Source of the DNA: Bdellovibrionales bacterium
GTDB taxonomy: Bacteria > Bdellovibrionota > JAFGOL01
Assembly: GCA_022707945.1 (NCBI GenBank)
Contig: JAKIZQ010000083.1
Span: 1-5,075 of the forward strand
Length of the DNA: 5,075 nt
Direction: 5' to 3'
The notes beneath the pieces were generated by a model. That model saw only the letters and a program-made list of their open reading frames with translations, did no database searches and was not told the origin of the DNA. Below, in pieces: positions 1 through 5,075 of the stretch. The first letter of the stretch is position 1, and every line of letters starts with the position of its first letter. Position numbers and translations under genes: made by a program.

Positions 1-1
1 G

Positions 2-1081
2 CCTGTTATAAGACTGTTTGAGAAGAACGATAAAGATATAGAGATATTTTTAACATATTTTAGTCCTTCGGCAAAAGTGCCTGCTTCAAAGATATCTGGA
101 CTGACTTTTAACGATTATCTACCTTTGGATACGATATCCAATTCCAAGAAAGTAATTAAGACCATTGATCCGGATGTCGTGGTTTTTGTTAAATTCGATA
201 TATGGCCTAATATAGTTTGGTCGGCAAAAAAACACGGTGCTAAGACAGTTCTTATAGATGGAACTTTGCAGAGGAGTTCTAGAAGGTACTCAAATGTATT
301 AGGACAGTCATTCTATAATTCTGTCTACAGGTCCTTGGATCTTATTGGTGCTGTATCAGAAAGTGATGTTAATAGGTTCTCTATTACAGCTCCTAAACAC
401 AGGAACATAAAACTACTTGGTGATACAAGGTTTGATCAGGTGGCTTTTAGAGCCAACAACGCAATAAGGTCAGACAAAATACCAGCATCTTTATTGGATG
501 TTTATAGGAAGAATTTTACACTTATTTGTGGAAGTACATGGGAAGCAGACGATAAACACATTCTAAACCCTTTACATACGTTGCTTTATAAAAGAAAAGA
601 CTTGAAGCTGGTTTTAGTGCCTCACGAACCAGAGCAAAAAAGAGTAGAGAACTACATGAAGTACTTCCAAAGTTTTAAGCCGGTAAGACTTAGTCAAGTA
701 CGACGTGGTGTTGAATGTTCAAGGGTTATGATAGTTGATGAAGTTGGGGCTTTGGCAGAATTGTACATGGCGGGTACGCTCGCCTATGTTGGTGGAGCTT
801 TTTCTACAGGCGTCCATAATGTTATGGAGCCTGCAATAATGGGTCTACCAGTGTTTTTTGGTCCGTTCTATTTTAATGCACCAGAAGCAGAAGAACTTAT
901 CAAAATAAATTGCGCTTTTAGTGGCAAAGATTCAAAGGAATTCGATGTAATATTAAATGAACTTACCGAGGATGTTCAAAAAACGAGGATGATGGGGCTA
1001 AAAGCCTCTGAATATATAAAATCGAACCTTGGTGCTGATAAAAGATATTATAATGAGCTTAAAGACCTTTTGATACTCTAA
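2..1081 (+). CDS. waaA: 3-deoxy-D-manno-octulosonic acid (Kdo) transferase, 5'-truncated by window edge
   Basis: Glycosyltransferase family 30 enzyme that moves Kdo from CMP-Kdo to lipid IVA at the cytoplasmic face of the inner membrane, the first step of LPS inner-core assembly. The frame is open from base 2, so 359 residues are visible. Homologues of about 410-430 aa imply that roughly 50-70 N-terminal residues are missing, including the membrane anchor and the region of the catalytic Glu. Visible signatures: FSPSA (residues 20-24), LPLDT (40-44), DPD...WPN in the N-terminal GT-B half (about 56-70), then C-terminal-half motifs GST (177-179), PHEPE (207-211), DEVGALAELY (246-255), GGAFSTGVHNVMEP (264-277) and FGPFYFN (286-292). 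The last is the conserved GGxxxxxxHNxxEP block thought to bind the nucleotide-sugar. The GTG at 77 is internal, because the family alignment continues upstream of it. The stop is TAA at 1079-1081, and the last 23 bp overlap the opposing activator gene. The family call is secure; whether it is mono- or bifunctional cannot be told. Confidence 0.95.
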   Translation, partial: PVIRLFEKNDKDIEIFLTYFSPSAKVPASKISGLTFNDYLPLDTISNSKKVIKTIDPDVVVFVKFDIWPNIVWSAKKHGAKTVLIDGTLQRSSRRYSNVLGQSFYNSVYRSLDLIGAVSESDVNRFSITAPKHRNIKLLGDTRFDQVAFRANNAIRSDKIPASLLDVYRKNFTLICGSTWEADDKHILNPLHTLLYKRKDLKLVLVPHEPEQKRVENYMKYFQSFKPVRLSQVRRGVECSRVMIVDEVGALAELYMAGTLAYVGGAFSTGVHNVMEPAIMGLPVFFGPFYFNAPEAEELIKINCAFSGKDSKEFDVILNELTEDVQKTRMMGLKASEYIKSNLGADKRYYNELKDLLIL

Positions 1082-1724
1082 ATTTTAACCCTTCTAACAG
1101 TGTGAACCTATCTAATATTATCAACTCTTTTATGAGTTTTTTCATGTGCTTTGTGAACACGTCGTTTTGTGTTAGTCCACCAGAAAGATATAGACGATCA
1201 GGTTTTCCAGAAAAATGCCATGCATAATGTGCCATGCCATTCATCAATGCTGAAAGATTCTCCTCTATGGTTTCTTGTTTAGATATCCCGTCAAAAAATT
1301 TGGTTATCCCAAGTAGTCCACAGGTAATATCCAATTTTTTGTCTGTATCGGGGATGTTCTTTAATTCTTTATTAAAATATTTTATCATTAATTCTATGGT
1401 AAATCCTATCATAGCTCCACAAGAGGTATTCCAGTCACATCTTTCAAAATTGTTTTCATAAAAAGAAACAAGTTTCATGTCTCTTGAACCAATATCTAAG
1501 ACGATAAAATTAGCTTCCTTTGATATTGTTCTAATTCCTTCTGCAAGAGCAACAAGTTCGCTCACTTTTTCTGATCCTTTGAAGAGTGAAGCGTTATGCC
1601 CAGTTACTATTTCTGGTTTTAATTCTATGTATGAGGATCGATCTGTTACTGGGAATATACTTTTTTCTCCAGAAGAAGTGTCTAGTGTTTTAATATAAGA
1701 TGTCCCAGCGTCTATTAAAAACAA
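1059..1724 (-). CDS. BcrAD/BadFG-family ASKHA ATPase, HgdC-like [4Fe-4S] activator
   Basis: Likely the ATP-dependent reductase partner of the HgdB-like protein encoded just upstream. Family members are homodimers that bridge one [4Fe-4S] cluster and use ATP hydrolysis to inject a low-potential electron into a dehydratase-type partner. Visible motifs: phosphate-1 loop IDAGTSYIK (4-12; family IDxGSTxxK), ELVALAEGIRT (56-66), phosphate-2 LDIGSRDMK (76-84; family IDIGGQDxK), NTSCGAMIG (99-107; family MNDKCAAGTG), CGLLGITKFFDG (135-146; family CxxFAESExxxxxxxG) and LSGGLTQN (180-187; family ltGGVAxN). Cys102 and Cys135 match the two cluster ligands of HgdC. At 221 aa it is shorter than the usual 255-270. 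The start is TTG at 1722-1724 with a GGAG eight bases upstream; no ATG or GTG lies in frame before the upstream stop. It overlaps the preceding gene by 10 bp, suggesting translational coupling. Family is confident; the substrate is unknown. Confidence 0.82.
   Translation of the reverse strand: MFLIDAGTSYIKTLDTSSGEKSIFPVTDRSSYIELKPEIVTGHNASLFKGSEKVSELVALAEGIRTISKEANFIVLDIGSRDMKLVSFYENNFERCDWNTSCGAMIGFTIELMIKYFNKELKNIPDTDKKLDITCGLLGITKFFDGISKQETIEENLSALMNGMAHYAWHFSGKPDRLYLSGGLTQNDVFTKHMKKLIKELIILDRFTLLEGLKFRVSKGL
1123..1142 (+). terminator. Weak candidate Rho-independent terminator for waaA, inside the opposing gene
   Basis: A hairpin AACTC / GAGTT with a TTTTAT loop lies at 1123-1138 and runs into a six-T tract at 1137-1142, 41 bases after the waaA stop. 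Position and orientation suit a terminator of plus-strand transcription. The stem is only 5 bp and AT-rich, and the sequence also encodes Lys/Leu/Ile/Glu residues of the minus-strand activator, so it could be chance. No better hairpin is visible near this convergent junction. Confidence 0.3.
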
Positions 1725-2449
1725 TTGTTCAACTCCAAAAAAGCTTTGATCTTTTCTTTTGTGCTGTTATCTATTGGCCCATCAACCTCAACATATAGTC
1801 CTTTGTTATTCTTTGCTAGCTCTTTTGCAAGTATGTTTTTTGCACAAAAAGCTTGTGAGTAGAAGACAGTCGGTATTTTGTGATCTATATAAAGTTCGAG
1901 CTCTAGGTTGTTGGGTGTTCCATTCTCCATACATCTAGTCCATCCAAATATATGTGTGTTGTTTGGGAAAAGTTCAAGCAATGAGTAATCATAAGGAGGA
2001 ACTCCCCAATATCCTGCCGTTGCTTTTGATATTTTAAGTTCTTTTTTTATGGGACCATTTGTAACTGTATCTGTTATGAGGTTGAATTTTTCTATTAAAG
2101 GGATGTCCGACGTACAGATAGGATTACCACGAGACATTTGTTCATGGTTTTCTATCTCTATTATTTTAGCGTCCTTAAGTGTGCGTCTAATTATGGGTAT
2201 TATAAAAGACATCGAATCACACTTTCCTTTACCAACACTTGCTATTATTAAATCTGGATGTAGTGATATTGAATTACTGATTATCGTCTGTATTATACTG
2301 CAAGTTGTCTCTGGTATATAATCAACAGCTATAGATCTTGAAATACTCCGAATAGGAACATCTAAATCTGTCCACTCTGCATTTGGGTACAGGTTCTTAT
2401 ATTTTTCTATTATTTTATATGGTGGAACTCCGGTGAAACCTATCTTCAT
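1715..2449 (-). CDS. Compact 2-hydroxyacyl-CoA dehydratase D-component (HgdB/BcrB)-like protein
   Basis: Probably an iron-sulfur protein that receives electrons from the adjacent ATPase. Evidence for the family is motif-level: a CS pair (Cys50), DLIIASVGKGKCDSM (66-80; family pattern hydrophobic strand followed by xCDxM), a second-half strand GYWGVPPYD...FGWTRC (146-173), AFCAKN (200-205), and a C-terminal EVDGPIDNSTKEKIKAFLEL (221-240) like the family's ExDy...tRieAFlE. Cys50, 77, 112, 173, 202 and 243 are candidates; which bind a cluster cannot be decided here. It has 244 residues against about 370-430 for classical HgdB/BcrB, and no partner HgdA-like subunit is visible, so a true acyl-CoA dehydratase seems unlikely. 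A double-cubane-type or other reductase-like role is possible. GVPPY appears at the start of both halves (7-11 and 149-153), suggesting two related subdomains. No signal peptide is seen, so it is likely cytoplasmic. The start is ATG 2449-2447 with only a weak ribosome site, 15 bp after the preceding stop. Confidence 0.7.
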   Translation of the reverse strand: MKIGFTGVPPYKIIEKYKNLYPNAEWTDLDVPIRSISRSIAVDYIPETTCSIIQTIISNSISLHPDLIIASVGKGKCDSMSFIIPIIRRTLKDAKIIEIENHEQMSRGNPICTSDIPLIEKFNLITDTVTNGPIKKELKISKATAGYWGVPPYDYSLLELFPNNTHIFGWTRCMENGTPNNLELELYIDHKIPTVFYSQAFCAKNILAKELAKNNKGLYVEVDGPIDNSTKEKIKAFLELNNCF

Positions 2450-2464
2450 TTTATATCATCTATA

Positions 2465-2842
2465 TCATGCCGTCGCGGTTTGACTGAATTCAAAATCTTT
2501 TCTTGAGGCGAATTCTATATTATTTAACATCAGTGGCTTCTTGCCATATATTTTTACTGCTCTATAAAGATCATCCCTTCTTATTGGACCGGAAGAACTT
2601 AATATGTTGGATGGACTTATTACGTAATAATTAAATTTTAATGGTCCTTGTTGTATTAGTATTGATAACCTTGCTCGATCATATATGTTGAGCATGTCAT
2701 ATTTGGAACTAATGAAAACTAAAGATGGAATAGCTTTTGGATCTGAATAACCGAGAAGATAGATGTGTTCTGCGGGCCAACCAAGCTCTTTTAGCTTTTC
2801 TTGGGACTTTTTAGCCATAGATACAAAATTAGATACCTTCAT
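2465..2842 (-). CDS. Hypothetical protein, first gene of the minus-strand activator cluster
   Basis: I do not recognise this 125-residue protein. It has no signal peptide, no membrane segment and no cysteine. It begins with a basic, probably helical stretch (about 5-21), then a hydrophobic strand IYLLGYS (27-33), a second strand LVFISS (41-46), an acidic/basic helix LNIYDRARLSILIQQ (51-65), a strand NYYVISPSN (71-79) and RRDDLYRAVKIYG (88-100). This alternating order loosely resembles a minimal nucleotidyltransferase fold, but the GS pair and the paired Asp residues are absent, so that idea is weak. It is the promoter-proximal gene of the cluster, ending 15 bp before the HgdB-like gene, which suggests a linked role such as partner or regulator. 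The start is ATG 2842-2840; no clear Shine-Dalgarno precedes it, and Met9 is an alternative. Reality as a gene is supported by tight spacing and a coherent reading frame. Confidence 0.65.
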   Translation of the reverse strand: MKVSNFVSMAKKSQEKLKELGWPAEHIYLLGYSDPKAIPSLVFISSKYDMLNIYDRARLSILIQQGPLKFNYYVISPSNILSSSGPIRRDDLYRAVKIYGKKPLMLNNIEFASRKDFEFSQTATA

Positions 2843-2857
2843 AATTGTCTATTTTAA

Positions 2858-2870
2858 AGCCATAGTGGCT
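2858..2870. promoter_or_regulatory. Perfect inverted repeat AGCCA-N3-TGGCT upstream of the hypothetical gene
   Basis: The arms AGCCA and TGGCT are separated by TAG, 15 bases before the ATG of the minus-strand cluster. It is the most GC-rich patch in an otherwise AT-rich spacer. It could be a small operator, or a hairpin in the leader that affects initiation at a gene with no clear ribosome site. Chance is possible because the arms are only 5 bp. Confidence 0.3.
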
Positions 2871-2926
2871 GGGATTCAATAGTTTAAGTTATTCAGCGTC
2901 TTAATGTTTTTTAAATGACTTTTAAA

Positions 2927-2950
2927 GTTTTATTACTCGTAATGATAAAC
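2927..2950. promoter_or_regulatory. Imperfect dyad centred on ATTAC-TC-GTAAT, candidate operator
   Basis: The core ATTACTCGTAAT (2932-2943) has perfect 5-bp arms, and flanking GTTT (2927-2930) and AAAC (2947-2950) extend the symmetry with a two-base asymmetry. It sits near the middle of the divergent spacer, where one regulator could serve both directions. A second dyad, ACTTT-T-AAAGT (2918-2928), touches its left edge. AT-rich DNA produces such dyads by chance, so this is only a candidate. Confidence 0.3.
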
Positions 2951-2979
2951 TTAAATATCAATGCCATTGTATAAAAACC

Positions 2980-3007
2980 TTTATTAATAATGTCTTAACT
3001 GTATAAT
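2980..3007 (+). promoter_or_regulatory. Candidate sigma-70-type promoter for gspCD
   Basis: A perfect -10 hexamer TATAAT lies at 3002-3007, directly preceded by TG. The best -35-like hexamer at a 16-base spacing is TTTATT (2980-2985), which matches the consensus poorly. Transcription would start near 3014, giving a leader of about 35 bases. The -10 is convincing in isolation, but the region is AT-rich. Confidence 0.4.
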
Positions 3008-3009
3008 AT

Positions 3010-3026
3010 TGATATTGGGTATATCA
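3010..3026 (+). promoter_or_regulatory. Inverted repeat TGATAT-N5-ATATCA in the gspC leader
   Basis: Perfect 6-bp arms flank TGGGT between the -10-like box and the gspC ribosome site. If transcription starts near 3014 the repeat straddles the start site, where a bound repressor would block initiation. With an upstream start it would form a leader hairpin ending nine bases before GGAG. No T-tract follows, so it is not a terminator. Confidence 0.3.
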
Positions 3027-3034
3027 GGGGTATT

Positions 3035-3038
3035 GGAG
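3035..3038 (+). promoter_or_regulatory. Ribosome binding site of gspC
   Basis: GGAG lies 10 bases before the ATG at 3049. This helps choose that start over the ATG at 3042, whose frame closes after seven codons. A TGA directly precedes the 3049 ATG in frame, so no longer start is possible. Confidence 0.6.
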
Positions 3039-3048
3039 TTCATGTTGA

Positions 3049-3957
3049 ATGGCGGGTTATTTTAACTTTTCAAAGCTCTCTGTTAAGGATGCCGAGCGTA
3101 TCCATGCTGTGGTTACAGTCTCGTTGGTTATTCTTATAGCTTTTTTCTACGCAAAACTACTTGCTGTAACAGTGGGTCTTTACACAGAATATACAGACGA
3201 TGAGGTCATAAAAAAAGAAACACGACCAAAAAATAATGTTATAAGCACGTCCAAAGAAGATGACTATAGCGTTATAATATCTAGAAATATATTTAACTCA
3301 AAGAACGAGATACCAGATGATGATATCCTGGGTGCTGGTAGTCTTCAGGCTTATAGGAAGTCATCGTTAGATATAGAACTTATAGGAACGATAGTGCTTA
3401 GTGATCAAAGCAGATCTGTTGCTGCAATAGAACTTAAGAACGAGAAGAAGATAGAACCTTTTGTAGTAGGAGATACTATACTTTCAAAGGCTGTAGTCGT
3501 TAACATTGCAAGGAAGAAAGTAATACTACGAAATACTTCAAGTGGCGAATTGGAATATATTGGGATGAAAGATGATGACGATAGTGATTCTGTGCAAGTT
3601 GCTACTGGTTCAAGTTCTGGTGTTAAACAGATTTCTTCTGATAAGGTAATGATAGAAAGAAGAGAACTTAATAAATATCTTGAGAACATAAACGATCTTT
3701 TAACGCAAGCTAGGGCTGTGCCTAACATAGAGAATGGGATTATAAATGGCTTTAAACTTTTTGGTATACAGCCTGGTAGTTTATATCAAAAACTTGGAGC
3801 TCAAAATGGAGATGTTATAAAGGCTGTTAACGGCATAAGTATAAAAGATCCAGCAACAGCTATGTCGTTGCTCCAACAGTTACAGACCATGAATAGAGTA
3901 GAATTTAAGATAGAAAGGAACGGTGCAGACAAGTCGTTCTTTGTAGATATAAGATGA
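3049..3957 (+). CDS. gspC: Type II secretion system inner-membrane protein GspC (HR plus PDZ domains)
   Basis: GspC is the bitopic inner-membrane component that contacts the N0 domain of the secretin GspD and links the inner-membrane platform to the outer-membrane pore; its PDZ domain contributes to substrate handling. The 302 residues show the standard order: short cytoplasmic tail (1-19), one transmembrane segment (about 20-43), periplasmic linker, homology-region domain (about 73-172; begins YSVIISRNIFNS, contains LIGTIV and the VGD turn), an Asp/Ser-rich linker (about 174-190), a helix (about 199-220), and a C-terminal PDZ domain (about 230-302; FKLFGIQPGSLYQKLGAQNGDVIKAVNG is split between the carboxylate-binding loop region and the GDxIxxVNG signature). 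Length is typical of PDZ-bearing GspC. The gene directly precedes gspD with a 14-bp gap, as in canonical gsp operons. Sequence identity to model GspC proteins is low, as usual in this family, but the domain order makes the call firm. Confidence 0.93.
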   Translation: MAGYFNFSKLSVKDAERIHAVVTVSLVILIAFFYAKLLAVTVGLYTEYTDDEVIKKETRPKNNVISTSKEDDYSVIISRNIFNSKNEIPDDDILGAGSLQAYRKSSLDIELIGTIVLSDQSRSVAAIELKNEKKIEPFVVGDTILSKAVVVNIARKKVILRNTSSGELEYIGMKDDDDSDSVQVATGSSSGVKQISSDKVMIERRELNKYLENINDLLTQARAVPNIENGIINGFKLFGIQPGSLYQKLGAQNGDVIKAVNGISIKDPATAMSLLQQLQTMNRVEFKIERNGADKSFFVDIR

Positions 3958-3961
3958 GGGC

Positions 3962-3966
3962 GGAGG
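3962..3966 (+). promoter_or_regulatory. Strong ribosome binding site of gspD
   Basis: GGAGG, just after the gspC stop, lies five bases before the ATG at 3972. It fixes that ATG as the start, because the protein then begins with a proper signal peptide. Confidence 0.75.
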
Positions 3967-3971
3967 TGTTT

Positions 3972-5075
3972 ATGCTACGTGTTTGTTTGATATTATTTAC
4001 CTTTACATCGGTCCTGTTTGCTCAAACAGTTAATAAGACCGGTAACGAGATAGTCGTTACACCTGCTGATGCCGGATCTGGTGCTAAGGTAGTAGAGAGT
4101 TTTGATTTCAACAACGTTGATGTTCTTACTCTTACTAAACAGATTAGCAAATTAACGGGCAAAAGGTTCATCGTTAACGAAAATCTTTCTTCTAAAAAAG
4201 GGATAACAATAGTCGCTCCAACTCCTATATCAGTACAAGAAGCATATAATGTATTCTTAACAGTTCTAGATTCCAACGGATATGCAGTTGTTAAATCTGG
4301 AAAATTTCTTAAGATCGTTGAAAAGAAAGATATCAGCTCCGGCGTTACTGTCTACAAGGGAGATTACTTTCCACGTAATGACGAGTATATAACCAAGCTA
4401 ATTAAATTAAAGAATCTTAATGCTAGTGATCTTGTTAAAGATCTTACAGGTTCTGGTAGAGTTGCTGATAATTTCTTTGGTAAAGACCTTAAGCTTAAAG
4501 CATTAGATGATACTAACACAATCCTTGTTACTGGTACAGGTTCTCAAATATCCGATTTTGCAGAGATGGTATCGTTAATAGATGTTAAAGGCTACAACGC
4601 TCAATTAGCTGTTGTTCCAGTTAAGAATGCTGATGCCAACGATATCAAAGATATAATAACCAATCTTTTATTCCAGACTTCTTCTGGTGGAGTTGCTGGT
4701 ACTGCAACAAGAAGACTTCCTACTGCTAGATCAACCACACAACAACAAGAAATAATAAGGGGAGCAGAAAGGTATTCCAATATTTTTGTGGACGATAGGA
4801 CTAATTCTATCGTTGTACTTGCTAACAACGCTGGTATCAGGAAAATAAAAGAATTGGTGTCCAAGCTTGATTTTGAGATGGAAGGTGGAAGTGATGTACA
4901 CGTATATAAATTAAAACATGCAAGGGCAGAAGATCTTAGTACGACCTTAACATCCATAATCACTAATAAAGGTGGAGCAGCACCTATTGCTGGACAAAAA
5001 GGCAGTATGATGGACTCCGTTAAAGTTACAGCAGATAAGTGGACCAACTCTTTGGTTATAAGTGCAAAACCAAAA
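3972..5075 (+). CDS. gspD: Type II secretion system secretin GspD, N-terminal part (3' end beyond window)
   Basis: GspD forms the multimeric outer-membrane channel through which folded exoproteins leave the cell. The frame is open for 368 codons to the window edge without a stop; full-length GspD is about 600-750 aa. A signal peptide with a hydrophobic core (4-16) and likely cleavage after FA17 targets it to the Sec pathway. Domains seen: N0 (about 42-117; SFDFNNVDVLTLTKQISKLTG, then EAYNVFLTVLDSNGYAVVKSG), which would contact GspC; N1 (about 139-205; LKNLNASDLVKDL...DDTNTILVTGTGSQI); N2 (about 211-301; VKNADANDIKDIITNLL...DDRTNSIVVLANNAGIRKIKELVSKLD); and the start of N3 (about 308 onward; VYKLKHARAEDLSTTL...DKWTNSLVISA). 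The C-terminal beta-barrel secretin domain lies outside. N2 carries a Ser/Thr/Gln-rich insertion of about 30 residues (236-266) between its halves. It is co-directional with gspC and probably in the same operon. Confidence 0.96.
   Translation, partial: MLRVCLILFTFTSVLFAQTVNKTGNEIVVTPADAGSGAKVVESFDFNNVDVLTLTKQISKLTGKRFIVNENLSSKKGITIVAPTPISVQEAYNVFLTVLDSNGYAVVKSGKFLKIVEKKDISSGVTVYKGDYFPRNDEYITKLIKLKNLNASDLVKDLTGSGRVADNFFGKDLKLKALDDTNTILVTGTGSQISDFAEMVSLIDVKGYNAQLAVVPVKNADANDIKDIITNLLFQTSSGGVAGTATRRLPTARSTTQQQEIIRGAERYSNIFVDDRTNSIVVLANNAGIRKIKELVSKLDFEMEGGSDVHVYKLKHARAEDLSTTLTSIITNKGGAAPIAGQKGSMMDSVKVTADKWTNSLVISAKPK

Larger units (their letters stand above)
2843..3048. promoter_or_regulatory. 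Divergent intergenic regulatory region between the activator cluster and gspC
   Basis: These 206 AT-rich bases separate two gene groups transcribed away from each other and must carry both promoters unless transcription enters from elsewhere. I see no ORF, tRNA or riboswitch pattern. Three kinds of signal stand out: several short dyads (2858-2870, 2918-2928, 2927-2950, 3010-3026), a TATAAT on the plus strand and a GGAG ribosome site before gspC. No convincing -35/-10 pair could be fixed for the minus-strand cluster. Confidence 0.6.

Noticed and set aside
77..79. GTG as the start codon of the Kdo transferase
   Set aside because: The frame is open upstream to base 2 and those residues (including FLTYFSPSA) match the family, so GTG 77 is an internal Val and the gene is truncated by the window.
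1234..1698. Two plus-strand open frames (1234-1461, 1477-1698)
   Set aside because: They lie antisense to the activator, whose ASKHA motifs are clear; they show no recognisable protein features or ribosome sites.
2049..2321. Plus-strand open frame of 90 codons
   Set aside because: It is antisense to the HgdB-like gene, and its hydrophobic composition is what reverse-reading AT-rich coding DNA produces.
2465..2842. Calling the 125-aa protein a nucleotidyltransferase (MNT-like antitoxin)
   Set aside because: The strand/helix order is reminiscent, but the Gly-Ser and Asp-x-Asp catalytic signatures are absent and no HEPN-type partner is adjacent.
3042..3065. ATG at 3042 as an alternative gspC start or a leader peptide
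   Set aside because: Its frame stops after seven codons and lacks any attenuation-type residue run; the ATG at 3049 opens the full GspC frame.
3405..3728. Minus-strand open frame of 107 codons
   Set aside because: It is antisense to the HR-to-PDZ part of gspC, which has strong domain evidence.
4022..5047. Minus-strand open frames 4022-4276 and 4601-5047
   Set aside because: Both are shadows of gspD, whose N0-N3 domains are readable in the plus frame running off the window edge.
1..5075. CRISPR arrays, insertion sequences, tRNA or rRNA genes
   Set aside because: No regularly spaced repeats, terminal inverted repeats with a transposase, cloverleaf-like segments or rRNA-like stretches were seen; almost all bases are in six protein genes.

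Overview
The window comes from an AT-rich Gram-negative (diderm) bacterium. It encodes a Kdo transferase that acts on lipid A precursor and the first two genes of a type II secretion system, both of which need an outer membrane. A [4Fe-4S] activator/dehydratase-like pair suggests an anaerobic or low-oxygen lifestyle. Arg codons AGA/AGG and Ile codon ATA are frequent throughout, which fits low GC and gives no sign of a compositional island. I cannot name the phylum from the sequence. The waaA variant (an SPSA motif where many homologues have TPTG) and the compact HgdB/HgdC-like genes suggest a lineage outside the well-studied Gammaproteobacteria.

Layout. (1) 2-1081, plus strand: 3' portion of waaA (GT30 Kdo transferase), cut off at its 5' end by the window. 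(2) 1059-2842, minus strand: three closely packed genes, transcribed in this order: a 125-aa protein of unknown function (2842-2465), a 244-aa compact relative of the 2-hydroxyacyl-CoA dehydratase D component (HgdB/BcrB/FldC family; 2449-1715), and a 221-aa BcrAD/BadFG-type ASKHA ATPase (HgdC-like activator; 1724-1059) that starts with TTG inside the previous gene. The 3' end of the activator overlaps the 3' end of waaA tail to tail by 23 bp. (3) 2843-3048: a 206-bp divergent intergenic region rich in short dyads, with a -10-like TATAAT at 3002-3007. (4) 3049-5075, plus strand: gspC (complete) and gspD (5' portion, running off the window), the start of a type II secretion operon in its canonical C-D order.

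How the genes work together. gspC and gspD form the outer-membrane end of the type II secretion machine: GspC is the inner-membrane clamp and GspD is the secretin. waaA builds the LPS inner core and is functionally separate. The minus-strand cluster is the least ordinary part. The ATPase keeps the cysteines expected to hold a bridging [4Fe-4S] cluster, and the partner keeps cysteines and sequence signatures of the dehydratase D-component fold in a much shorter frame. Together they look like a miniature ATP-driven low-potential electron-transfer module with an unknown substrate.
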